From: JAQVCM01 sp040403095
GTDB lineage: Bacteria > Bacteroidota > Bacteroidia > Flavobacteriales_D > Crocinitomicaceae
Direction of reading: 5' to 3'
NCBI GenBank assembly: GCA_040403095.1
Contig: JBBALI010000013.1
Coordinates: 1 to 64,000, forward strand
DNA: 64,000 nt
Position numbers and translations under genes: made by a program. Shown here piece by piece: positions 45,223-52,404 of this stretch (the stretch's first letter is position 1; every line of letters starts with the position of its first letter). The notes beneath the pieces were generated by a model. The model worked only from the letters and a program-made list of their open reading frames with translations, was not told the origin of the DNA and searched no databases.

Positions 45223-46332
45223 TTACAAATTCAAGGCCGTTTCTACTGCTGCACAAACTTCAAGGTGATCGTATTTTTTGGCAGTTTCCATCAATACAGA
45301 AGCTGAAATTTGTCCGCGATTATTGAGAAAATCATCTATTGAATTCGCCAAACTTGTCGCATTAAGCGGTTCGAAAAGAAATCCCAATTTTCCGTATTGT
45401 AAAATCTCTGGTGTGCCACCTGCATTGCTACCAATTGTTGGGACGCCACTGGCCATTGCCTCAATAGTAACCATCCCAAATGTTTCAGCTTTTGAAGCCA
45501 TCACAAAAGCATCAATTGCTTTGTAAAATGTTGCGATATCTTCTCTAAATGGTCGGATGAAAACCCTGTTTTGCAATTGATTTTCATCAATCGTTTTTCC
45601 AATTTTTTCAGTATAAGTCATTCCTTCTCCAAGCGTTGGTTCGCCCAACAAGCAGACGCACACTTCCTTGTCATTGCAAGCATTTAGCGCTTCCAATAAC
45701 AAAACTTGTCCTTTCTGGGGATCAAATCTTCCTATTAAACCAATAATCGCCGCATTTTCTGGTAAACCGAGTAATTTCCTCGCTTCCTTTTGATTTTCAG
45801 CGTTTTTTGGAACTGCCTGAAATGGTGAAAGATCAAGTGCAGAAGGAATGACAACAGTTTTATTAAAATCAAACTTCGTTTTTGAAAGCACCTGACTTTG
45901 CAACCAAGCCAGTGGACAAGACCACAAATCAAACTGACTAAATCTCAAAGTATGTAGCCAATTTGTTTTATTTACACCCAATTGCATTTCCATGAAATAG
46001 GACAGATGAAAACGAAAGCCAAATGACCAAAATTTTGCCATTGCAGCGATACTCATGTCTCGTGTATCTCTTACAATCAGATGAGAAACACCTTCTTTTT
46101 TAAGCAATTTTATCAATTTAAAAACAGCACCAAAATCATAATATTTTCGGTGCTTTTTGATTGCTATAACAGGAATATTAGAACTTTCTGCTTTCCTATA
46201 AATGGGCGAATCATGCAAAGCGAACATCAAAACCTTGTGTCCACGTTCTTGCATCCATAAAGCATTACGCCATTGGTTCATTTCCAATCCTCCCCAACTC
46301 GAGGAACTACAGATGTAAGCCAGTTTTGTCAC
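45223..46332 (-). CDS. GT4 family glycosyltransferase
   Basis: The product is 369 residues with GT-B fold features: N-terminal SSSWGGLEMNQWRNALWMQE, the central IGLIGRFDPQKGQ, and the C-terminal donor site with an EX7E motif (ETFGMVTIE) and GGTPEIL. No membrane segment is present, so it acts at the inner face of the membrane. GT4 enzymes transfer sugars from nucleotide sugars to lipids, glycans or proteins; donor and acceptor cannot be told. It stands alone, with a 166-base gap to porW and 196 bases of low-complexity sequence on its other side, outside any polysaccharide cluster. Confidence 0.9.
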   Translation of the reverse strand: MTKLAYICSSSSWGGLEMNQWRNALWMQERGHKVLMFALHDSPIYRKAESSNIPVIAIKKHRKYYDFGAVFKLIKLLKKEGVSHLIVRDTRDMSIAAMAKFWSFGFRFHLSYFMEMQLGVNKTNWLHTLRFSQFDLWSCPLAWLQSQVLSKTKFDFNKTVVIPSALDLSPFQAVPKNAENQKEARKLLGLPENAAIIGLIGRFDPQKGQVLLLEALNACNDKEVCVCLLGEPTLGEGMTYTEKIGKTIDENQLQNRVFIRPFREDIATFYKAIDAFVMASKAETFGMVTIEAMASGVPTIGSNAGGTPEILQYGKLGFLFEPLNATSLANSIDDFLNNRGQISASVLMETAKKYDHLEVCAAVETALNL

Positions 46333-46380
46333 TTTTATGTTAATTAATCTCTATTACGCCCCTTCAGGACTTGAGAAAGA

Positions 46381-46480
46381 GAGAGAATGAGAATGAGAAT
46401 GATGAATTAAAACAGACAGAGAGACAAAATGAGAATGATGAATCACACTTTTAACTCTTACACTCTTACACTCTTAACTT
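46381..46480. repeat. Low-complexity spacer with short tandem repeats
   Basis: Between the GT4 and pdxA genes (46333-46528), a purine-rich half contains AATGAGAATGATGAAT twice (46392-46407, 46428-46443). A pyrimidine-rich half has the 8-mer ACTCTTAC in tandem (about 46454-46477). Purine and pyrimidine runs change over near 46445. No open frame or promoter is visible. Confidence 0.7.
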
Positions 46481-46528
46481 TTCAATCTTACACTTATCAC
46501 TCTATCACACTGTGCTTGTCGAAGTGAA

Positions 46529-47611
46529 CTATTCCTCTCGTCTTCCTTTTCTCTTATCCTCTACCCGTTTTTGTTCTTGCAAGGGATTTGCGGAAATTTC
46601 TTTGACAAATTGTCTTTTTCGATACACATCCATTGCCAAGTAAATCGCACTGCGCATAGATTGTCCAGAAGCTTTGTCTTCACCAACAATATCGAAAGCA
46701 GTTCCGTGGTCGGGAGAAGTTCTTACAATCGGCAAACCTGCTGTATAATTTACGCCTTCTTCAAAAGCCAAGGCTTTGAAAGCTGTCAAACCTTGATCGT
46801 GATACATGGCGAGAATTCCGTCAAATTTTCCTAGAAGATTTGAACCAAAAAAGCCATCAGCTGGATATGGTCCAAAGGCCAAAACATCTTCACCTTTTGC
46901 TTGATTGATGGCAGGATTGATGATTTCACTTTCTTCAGTACCCATTTTTCCATTTTCACCAGCGTGCGGATTTAATCCTAAAACAGCGATTCTTGGTCGA
47001 ATGATTCCAAAATCTTTTTTCAAACTATTTTCTAATGCTTTGATTTTAGCATAGACTTTTTCTTTGGTTAAATTCGCTGCCACATCTTTCAATGCGATAT
47101 GACTCGTAACCAATGCCACTTTCAGATTCGGTCCAACCATAACCATCAACGCTTCATCAACACCGGATAAGTGCGCTAAATATTCAGTATGACCAGGAAA
47201 TTGAAAACCTGCTTTGATAATCGCTTCTTTGGAAATGGGTGCTGTAACCAACACATCAATTTTATTTGCTGCTAAATCTTCTGTGGCTTTTTCTAAAGAT
47301 AGAAAAGCATATTTTCCACCAGTTTCTGTCACTGAACCCAAATCAAATTTGATTTCGTCATTCCAAACGTTGACAATATTTATCTTTCTGGGAACTGCTT
47401 CTTCAGCTGTTTTGCAGGATTGATACAAAAACTCTTCGTCTTTGATTGCCTTTTTGTGGTATGACATGGTTTTTGTTGCTCCATAAATAATGGGCGTACA
47501 ATCTACTAAAATCCTGTTGTCTCTTAAAGCTTTGATGATTACTTCCGGGCCGATTCCATTAATATCTCCAATGGTAATTCCGACTCTAATTGGTGCGCCT
47601 TCTCTTTCCAT
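46529..47611 (-). CDS. pdxA: 4-hydroxythreonine-4-phosphate dehydrogenase
   Basis: The product is 360 residues. Metal-binding histidines H171 (TSHIALKDV), H216 (GLNPHAGE) and H271 (MYHDQGL) match E. coli PdxA H166, H211 and H266. The nucleotide-binding GITIGDINGIGPEV opens the protein. It oxidises 4-phosphohydroxy-L-threonine in the DXP-dependent route to pyridoxal phosphate. The C-terminus carries an extra charged tail (KRVEDKRKGRREE). Its start codon overlaps the aminopeptidase stop by one base (TAATG), so the two are coupled. PLP is also the cofactor of the racemase encoded 7 kb away, though no link is implied. Confidence 0.96.
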   Translation of the reverse strand: MEREGAPIRVGITIGDINGIGPEVIIKALRDNRILVDCTPIIYGATKTMSYHKKAIKDEEFLYQSCKTAEEAVPRKINIVNVWNDEIKFDLGSVTETGGKYAFLSLEKATEDLAANKIDVLVTAPISKEAIIKAGFQFPGHTEYLAHLSGVDEALMVMVGPNLKVALVTSHIALKDVAANLTKEKVYAKIKALENSLKKDFGIIRPRIAVLGLNPHAGENGKMGTEESEIINPAINQAKGEDVLAFGPYPADGFFGSNLLGKFDGILAMYHDQGLTAFKALAFEEGVNYTAGLPIVRTSPDHGTAFDIVGEDKASGQSMRSAIYLAMDVYRKRQFVKEISANPLQEQKRVEDKRKGRREE

Positions 47612-49002
47612 TATTTATAGTTTTGAAGGTAATTCATTAATAATCTGATTCCAACTCCGGTTCCACCTTTGCCTTTGTAATCTTGTGCCGCTTCTAAAAA
47701 TGAAGGTCCAGCAATGTCCAAATGAACATAAGGTGATTTAACGAAATGCTCCAAGAATTTTCCAGCAGTAATCATTCCTGCGTATCTTCCACCGATATTT
47801 TTCAAATCAGCGATTGAAGATTTCATTTCATCATAATATTCATCCCAAAATGGCAATTGCACCAATCTTTCATGTACATCAACTCCTGATTCAATCAAGG
47901 CGTTCATCACTTTTTGATCCGCATTTCCCATCAGGCAAGAAGCCTTTGTTCCGATTGCTACCACAGCAGCCCCAGTTAAAGTTGCCGCATCAATCACCAA
48001 TTCAGGATTCAATTTATTGGAATAAGCCAAGGCATCTGCCAAAATCATTCTTCCTTCCGCATCCGTATTTAAAACTTCAACAGTTGTGCCGTCATACATC
48101 GTAATCACATCGCCAGGTGTGTAAGCATTTCCTCCTGGACGATTGTCAGTTGCTGGAATTAAACCTATTAAATGCACATCCAATTGATTCATTGCAGCTG
48201 CATAAATTGTACCTGCCATACAAGCAGCACCAGCCATGTCGCTCTTCATCAAATCCATAGAGCTTGCAGTTGGTTTCAAACTCAAACCGCCGGTATCATA
48301 AACCACCCCTTTTCCAACCAAAACAATTGGTTTTTGATTGATTGGTTTTTTAGGTTTGTATTCAATAATCGTGAATGTTGGCGGGTCAATTGAACCTTTG
48401 TTCACTGCCAAAAGTCCGCCCATTTTCAGCGCTTCAATTTTGGCTTTCTCCAATACTTTTACATCAAAACCAGCAGCAAGACCCAATATTTCAATTTCTT
48501 TGGAAAGTTGCGTTGCCGTTAGAAACGAAACTGGCTCATTGACCATATCTCTTGCCCAAAAAACAGCTTTCAAAGTATTGTTAAGGATATTTATTTTCTT
48601 CTCTTTTGCTTCGCCCAAAAGGTAAATTTGATTTAATTCAAACTTCTTTTTTTCAGCATCTTTGAAATACTTCAAAAATTGATAATTAGACAATGCCAAA
48701 CCTTCTGCCAAAGCCAACAACGTTTTCCCTTGTCCAACTACATAAATTTCCTTAGCTGATTTGGATAATTTGGTTCTCATGTCATGTCCTGCAACACGCA
48801 TTTTCTCCAGGTTTTCATTTTCTCGAATAAAGAAAATAAACTGTTCACCTAGTTTTAAATAATCTGAATCATCTTTTGAATCGATGAATTTTTTTGCTAG
48901 ATCAGTCACCATTTTAGAAACGCCTTCAACTTTGGGAATTTCTTTCCCTAAAACAAAAGCGATGTGACTATCAGCAAGGTATGATTTCGTATGTTTGATC
49001 AT
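47611..49002 (-). CDS. Leucyl aminopeptidase (M17 family)
   Basis: The product is 463 residues. The M17 signature NTDAEGR is present, together with the metal-site stretches VGKGVVYDTGGLSLKP and KSDMAGAACMAG and the late GGRYAGMITAG, giving the two-zinc catalytic core. The N-terminal macrodomain-like half is divergent, as in many Bacteroidota members. The enzyme removes N-terminal residues from peptides in the cytoplasm as a hexamer. It is the first gene of a two-gene unit with pdxA; a poor -7 match (TAACTTTA) lies at 49036-49029 on the complement. Confidence 0.93.
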   Translation of the reverse strand: MIKHTKSYLADSHIAFVLGKEIPKVEGVSKMVTDLAKKFIDSKDDSDYLKLGEQFIFFIRENENLEKMRVAGHDMRTKLSKSAKEIYVVGQGKTLLALAEGLALSNYQFLKYFKDAEKKKFELNQIYLLGEAKEKKINILNNTLKAVFWARDMVNEPVSFLTATQLSKEIEILGLAAGFDVKVLEKAKIEALKMGGLLAVNKGSIDPPTFTIIEYKPKKPINQKPIVLVGKGVVYDTGGLSLKPTASSMDLMKSDMAGAACMAGTIYAAAMNQLDVHLIGLIPATDNRPGGNAYTPGDVITMYDGTTVEVLNTDAEGRMILADALAYSNKLNPELVIDAATLTGAAVVAIGTKASCLMGNADQKVMNALIESGVDVHERLVQLPFWDEYYDEMKSSIADLKNIGGRYAGMITAGKFLEHFVKSPYVHLDIAGPSFLEAAQDYKGKGGTGVGIRLLMNYLQNYK

Positions 49003-49078
49003 CTCTCGATAGAATTTAATATAGGTTGTAAAGTTAATTGATATATGTGAACTTTGTATGTGATTGGGATTTGAAATG

Positions 49079-49345
49079 TTTAAAAAGACCCGCTTCGCTT
49101 TATGATATTAAGATTTTAGGAGCCGTTGCTGCGCAACTTTAAGACTAGATTATTTTTGTTACTTTGAAACCTTTAGTTTTGGTGGCAAAAATCAAAAAGT
49201 CTTAAGATCCTAATATCTTAAAATCTCAATGTCTATTTAAAAAGACCCGCTACGCTATTAGACGTTAGACAATTGAACCGTCGCTGCGCAACTGTTAGAC
49301 TTAATTTGGATTCGCTGCGCGTCTGCCTTCGGCGGTGTTATATTA
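49079..49345. repeat. Gene-free repeat region with two divergent copies of a ~75-bp unit
   Basis: The 474-base gap 49003-49476 has no open frame of note. Two imperfect copies of a unit are visible: AGACCCGCTTCGCT at 49086-49099 and AGACCCGCTACGCT at 49243-49256, each followed 23-37 bases later by CCGTTGCTGCGCAACT (49123-49138) or CCGTCGCTGCGCAACT (49278-49293). Between them, 49203-49226 is partly complementary to 49107-49120, so the first copy can fold back. The GC-rich tail TTCGCTGCGCGTCTGCCTTC (from 49310) carries a third partial echo. The rlmN 3' end holds another copy of the 14-mer. Confidence 0.6.
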
Positions 49346-49465
49346 TTTAATTATTAGATAGTTAGATTTTAGGAATCGTCTTAATTCTATCGTCTGCGGT
49401 CTTTTAGCGAATCTCCCAAAAACAGGTAATTCTTGATCAAAATTGTAATCAATAATCAATTTATG

Positions 49466-49473
49466 TACATTTG
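49466..49473 (+). promoter_or_regulatory. -7 promoter element directly before the acyl carrier protein start
   Basis: TACATTTG matches TAnnTTTG exactly but ends only 3 bases before the ATG at 49477. Initiation at the usual distance would begin the message at or next to the ATG, so the transcript may be leaderless. Confidence 0.45.
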
Positions 49474-49476
49474 TTC

Positions 49477-49728
49477 ATGCACGATTTATTGTCTATCGAA
49501 AAATTCTTGCAATTCACGGCGGACGAACTCTTGGTGGATGCTAATGAAATCAATATGAATACTACTTTCAGGTCCATTAGAACTTGGAGTTCGCTTAATG
49601 CTTTGGTTTTAATTTCAAGAATCAACGAAGAAACAGATCTTTTAATCTCTTCTCGTGATTTAACTGCCTGTCAAACTTTAGAAGACATTCATTTATTGAT
49701 AAAATCCAAGATCAATGGCACTGATTAA
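49477..49728 (+). CDS. Acyl carrier protein
   Basis: The product is 83 residues, starting MHDLLSIEKFLQ. The size, four-helix pattern and phosphopantetheine site fit an acyl carrier protein: Ser39 in TWSSLNALVLI, where the usual Asp of DSL is replaced by Ser. The WxSL form is common in specialised ACPs of surface-glycan and lipid clusters and not in the fatty acid synthase AcpP. The frame also opens at a TTG two codons up, within the promoter. It overlaps the KAS III gene by 14 bases. It is the first of four tightly packed genes, so it probably carries the acyl group that the KAS III extends or transfers. Confidence 0.85.
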   Translation: MHDLLSIEKFLQFTADELLVDANEINMNTTFRSIRTWSSLNALVLISRINEETDLLISSRDLTACQTLEDIHLLIKSKINGTD

Positions 49729-50722
49729 AACTTTCGGTTCAACGATCAAAGGAATGGTTTCTGTGGTTCCGAAAACTACAGAAGACAATATGAATTTGCC
49801 AAACATTTCGACTGAAGATAAAGAAAGTTTGATTAAACATACTGGAATACGATTTAAGAAAATCACAACAAAATCTAATGTTGATGTAAAAGACTATTTC
49901 GAAAAAGGAATTGAAGAAATATTGTCAAAATTAAACTGGGAGAAATCTTCCATTGACATCTTAATTTGTGTGACTCAAACTACAACAACATCCATTCCAT
50001 CAGTTTCTTGCAGACTTCACGGCGACATGAAATTCGACGAACAAACAATGTGTTTTGATATCAATTCAGGGTGCTCCGGATTTGTTTACGGTCTTCAAAA
50101 TATTCAATCAATTATGCATGGAATTGATAAACAAAATGTACGAGCTATTTTGTGTTGTGGTGATCTTTCGTCTCAATTAATTGAAGAAAATGACAACACA
50201 ACAAGACCAATTTTTTCGGACGGTGTTTCGATCATCGGAATCGAATCTATAGAAAGTAAAAGTGAAATTACAGGCTATTTTAATTTAGAAACTGCGGGCC
50301 AAGGTCAAGGTGCAATTTATACAGCAAAAGGTGCCAACCAAAAAGATTACATGCGGCTAAATGGAATTGACATTTATAACTATTCCGTTAAGTATGTACC
50401 AAAAAATATAAGTGACTTGCTGAAATTCTCCGCGAAAGATTTAAGTTTTCCGGATTTTTTTGTTTTTCACCAAGCGAATAAGCTAATCAATGAATCAATT
50501 AGAAAAAAACTTGGAATCGCTGAAGCTAGGGTTCCAAGTAGTTTGTACGAATTTGGAAATACAGCTTCTGCAAGCATACCTATCACTTTGAATACCTTTT
50601 GGGAAAATCACCAAAAGAATAGCGGGTGGATTTTAATCTCTGGTTTTGGAGTTGGATTTTCAATGGCATCAGGTTTAATTAAATTCGAGCCAGAAATTTG
50701 TTTACAACCAATTGAATTCTAA
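49715..50722 (+). CDS. 3-oxoacyl-ACP synthase III-like (FabH family)
   Basis: The product is 335 residues with the full KAS III triad: C120 in INSGCSGFVYGL, H252 in FHQANKL and N282 in EFGNTASASIP, matching C112/H244/N274 of E. coli FabH. The sequence is divergent from housekeeping FabH, with IRFKKIT in place of the usual GIxxR context. FabH-type enzymes condense acyl-CoA with malonyl-ACP; relatives in specialised clusters build short acyl chains or transfer acyl groups. Overlap with its own ACP gene and position ahead of a glycosyltransferase and an acetyltransferase suggest a dedicated acylation role. Confidence 0.92.
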   Translation: MALIKTFGSTIKGMVSVVPKTTEDNMNLPNISTEDKESLIKHTGIRFKKITTKSNVDVKDYFEKGIEEILSKLNWEKSSIDILICVTQTTTTSIPSVSCRLHGDMKFDEQTMCFDINSGCSGFVYGLQNIQSIMHGIDKQNVRAILCCGDLSSQLIEENDNTTRPIFSDGVSIIGIESIESKSEITGYFNLETAGQGQGAIYTAKGANQKDYMRLNGIDIYNYSVKYVPKNISDLLKFSAKDLSFPDFFVFHQANKLINESIRKKLGIAEARVPSSLYEFGNTASASIPITLNTFWENHQKNSGWILISGFGVGFSMASGLIKFEPEICLQPIEF

Positions 50723-50731
50723 TTTTGTTGT

Positions 50732-51643
50732 ATGGCAGATTTAGACATCATCATCCCGCTTTATAAATCACGTGATCATTTAGATTCGTTGATTGAAAGA
50801 CTCAATGAATGGACTGTTTCTCAGGATTTATTAATTCAGGTAATTTTTGTTGATGATGGAAGCCAAGACGGAACTTATGAGCAATTAATTCAAAAAGTTT
50901 TAGAAGCAAAATTCAGTTTTCATCCGATTCAATTGGCTAAAAATTATGGTCAACATACTGCTATTTCAATCGGTATACATTATTCTCAAGCGCCATTGAT
51001 TGCTACTATGGATGATGATTTACAACATGATCCTTTTCAAATAAATTTGATGTTGCAGACACTTAAAACTGAAAATGCTGATTTGGTTTATGGAATGTAT
51101 GGGGAAAGGAAACACAATTTCGCAAGAAAAGTAGGAAGTAATTTATTGAAAAAAATATTACTTACAAGCGGAAGTGACTATTCAAACACTAGTTCATTCA
51201 GGCTCATGAAATCTAATGTCGCTGAAATATTCAAAACCAAACACTTAAGTGTTGTATTGATTGAAGAATATTTGATAAAGTATTCAGGAAATATACAAAC
51301 ATGTCAAATCAAACATGAAGCGCGTAATCATGGAAATTCCTCCTATTCCAGTTGGAAACTACTAAGAATGGCTTTGCAAATAATGCTTTTCCATTCCTCA
51401 ATACCTCTGAAATTAATTACTCGATTTGGATTAATTTTATCAATTGCTTTCTTTGGGATGGGTTGCTATTTCATTTATAACAAAATGATTCACAATGTTC
51501 CATTGGGATTCACTTCCTTAATTGTTGCTATCTTTTTTTCAACAGGGCTTTTGCTTTTATCATTGGGGATTATTGGGGAATATATTCGCAAAATATGGAT
51601 CTCTCAAAATCAATTAGACCAAGTAATTGTTTTAAAAAAATGA
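50732..51643 (+). CDS. Membrane GT2 glycosyltransferase (DPM1/ArnC-like)
   Basis: The product is 303 residues. The N-terminal GT-A domain (about 1-220) has VDDGSQDGT and the metal motif MDDDLQHDP. Two C-terminal transmembrane helices follow (FGLILSIAFFGMGCYFIYN, SLIVAIFFSTGLLLLSLGII). The build matches polyprenyl-phosphate sugar transferases such as ArnC, GtrB and DPM1, which make lipid-linked sugars at the inner membrane face for later transfer across. So the product would be a sugar on undecaprenyl phosphate. It begins 9 bases after the KAS III stop, and its stop overlaps the next start (ATGA). Confidence 0.93.
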   Translation: MADLDIIIPLYKSRDHLDSLIERLNEWTVSQDLLIQVIFVDDGSQDGTYEQLIQKVLEAKFSFHPIQLAKNYGQHTAISIGIHYSQAPLIATMDDDLQHDPFQINLMLQTLKTENADLVYGMYGERKHNFARKVGSNLLKKILLTSGSDYSNTSSFRLMKSNVAEIFKTKHLSVVLIEEYLIKYSGNIQTCQIKHEARNHGNSSYSSWKLLRMALQIMLFHSSIPLKLITRFGLILSIAFFGMGCYFIYNKMIHNVPLGFTSLIVAIFFSTGLLLLSLGIIGEYIRKIWISQNQLDQVIVLKK

Positions 51644-52167
51644 TTTTATTAGAGGGAAATGGAATCACTTTAAAACAGCTGAATACTGAAACAATACAAC
51701 TTGTTCGCATTTGGCGGAATCAACCTGAAATTCGTTCTCAAATGGAATTTCAGGAAGAAATTTCAGAATCAGCACAATTAATTTGGTTTCAAAATTTGAA
51801 TCAACGACTCCATCAGTATTTTGTAATTCATATTGAAGATAAACCAATAGGATTGATCCATTTGAAAAACATTGATTTTAAAGAAGGCAACGGAGAAGCA
51901 GGATTGTTTATTGGTGAAAAAGCATTTAGGGGAACAGGTGCATCATTGGGTGCATCGCTTTTATTACTAGACTATGCTTTCAATAAATTGAATTTACGAA
52001 CAATTCAAGCGAAAGTAAAAAATGATAATTCAATTGCCCAACAATACAATCAGTTGTTAGGATTCAAAAAGAAAGATAAAATAAATGACAATTTCTTTAT
52101 TTGGGAATTATCGAAAAGTGAATTTGAAATTGTTAGAACCTCGTTGGTCAAATTAGTGAATTTATAA
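51640..52167 (+). CDS. GNAT acetyltransferase (PseH-like)
   Basis: The product is 175 residues, starting at the ATG that overlaps the GT2 stop (ATGA); longer in-frame starts lie inside the GT2 gene. The GNAT fold is visible: LVRIWRNQPEIRSQM, the beta4/acetyl-CoA loop GLFIGEKAFRGTGASLGA (about 88-105) and a late NSIAQQYNQLLGFKKK. The opening WRNQPEIR is like PseH and other amino-sugar N-acetyltransferases. By context it would acetylate (or acylate) an amino group on the sugar handled by the GT2 enzyme. It is the last gene of the unit; the tandem repeat array starts 5 bases after its stop. Confidence 0.85.
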   Translation: MILLEGNGITLKQLNTETIQLVRIWRNQPEIRSQMEFQEEISESAQLIWFQNLNQRLHQYFVIHIEDKPIGLIHLKNIDFKEGNGEAGLFIGEKAFRGTGASLGASLLLLDYAFNKLNLRTIQAKVKNDNSIAQQYNQLLGFKKKDKINDNFFIWELSKSEFEIVRTSLVKLVNL

Positions 52168-52171
52168 CAAC

Positions 52172-52273
52172 GAATTTCCTGTGAAGACAAATTTCCTGTG
52201 AAGACAAATTTCCTGTGAAGACAAATTTCCTGTAAAGACAAATTTCCTGTGAAGACAAATTTCCTGTAAAGAC
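52172..52273. repeat. 17-bp tandem array (six units) leading into a palindrome
   Basis: Six head-to-tail copies of AAATTTCCTGTGAAGAC fill 52172-52273. The first base of unit 1 is G, and units 4 and 6 read TAAAG where the others read TGAAG. A seventh copy, AAATTTCCTGTGGGGAC, is the left arm of the palindrome that follows. There are no spacers, so this is not a CRISPR array. Confidence 0.95.
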
Positions 52274-52319
52274 AAATTTCCTGTGGGGACGCAATGCATT
52301 GCGTCCCCACAGGAAATTT
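52274..52319. repeat. Perfect 46-bp palindrome with GCAATGCATTGC core
   Basis: 52274-52296 and 52297-52319 are exactly complementary, so each strand can form a 23-pair hairpin. The centre GGGGACGCAATGCATTGCGT shares its core with the palindrome at 23400-23441. It lies between the GNAT gene and the convergent giant gene and may act as a terminator for the plus-strand operon. Confidence 0.95.
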
Positions 52320-52350
52320 AGAGAGTCTTGGGTCTATAAAAAAATCTTAA

Positions 52351-52386
52351 TCAAAAAAAATCCCACTCAAAAATGAATGGGATTTT
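52351..52386 (-). terminator. Intrinsic terminator of the giant T9SS gene
   Basis: AAAATCCCA (52357-52365) pairs with TGGGATTTT (52378-52386) across a 12-base loop. On the complement the stem runs into a stretch of T. It lies 19 bases past the stop at 52405. Confidence 0.8.
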
Positions 52387-52404
52387 CTGTTTGATAAACT
52401 TAAT

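Noticed and set aside
49003..49476. Possible tRNA or small RNA gene in the longest gene-free stretch
   Set aside because: No cloverleaf arms or TTCGA-type T-loop could be found; the GC-rich pieces are explained by the repeats.
51595..51639. 15-residue extension of the GNAT acetyltransferase
   Set aside because: It lies within the GT2 gene; the ATGA overlap at 51640 gives a normal GNAT N-terminus.
52172..52273. Regular short repeats that might be a CRISPR array
   Set aside because: The units are directly adjacent with no unique spacers, and no cas genes are near.
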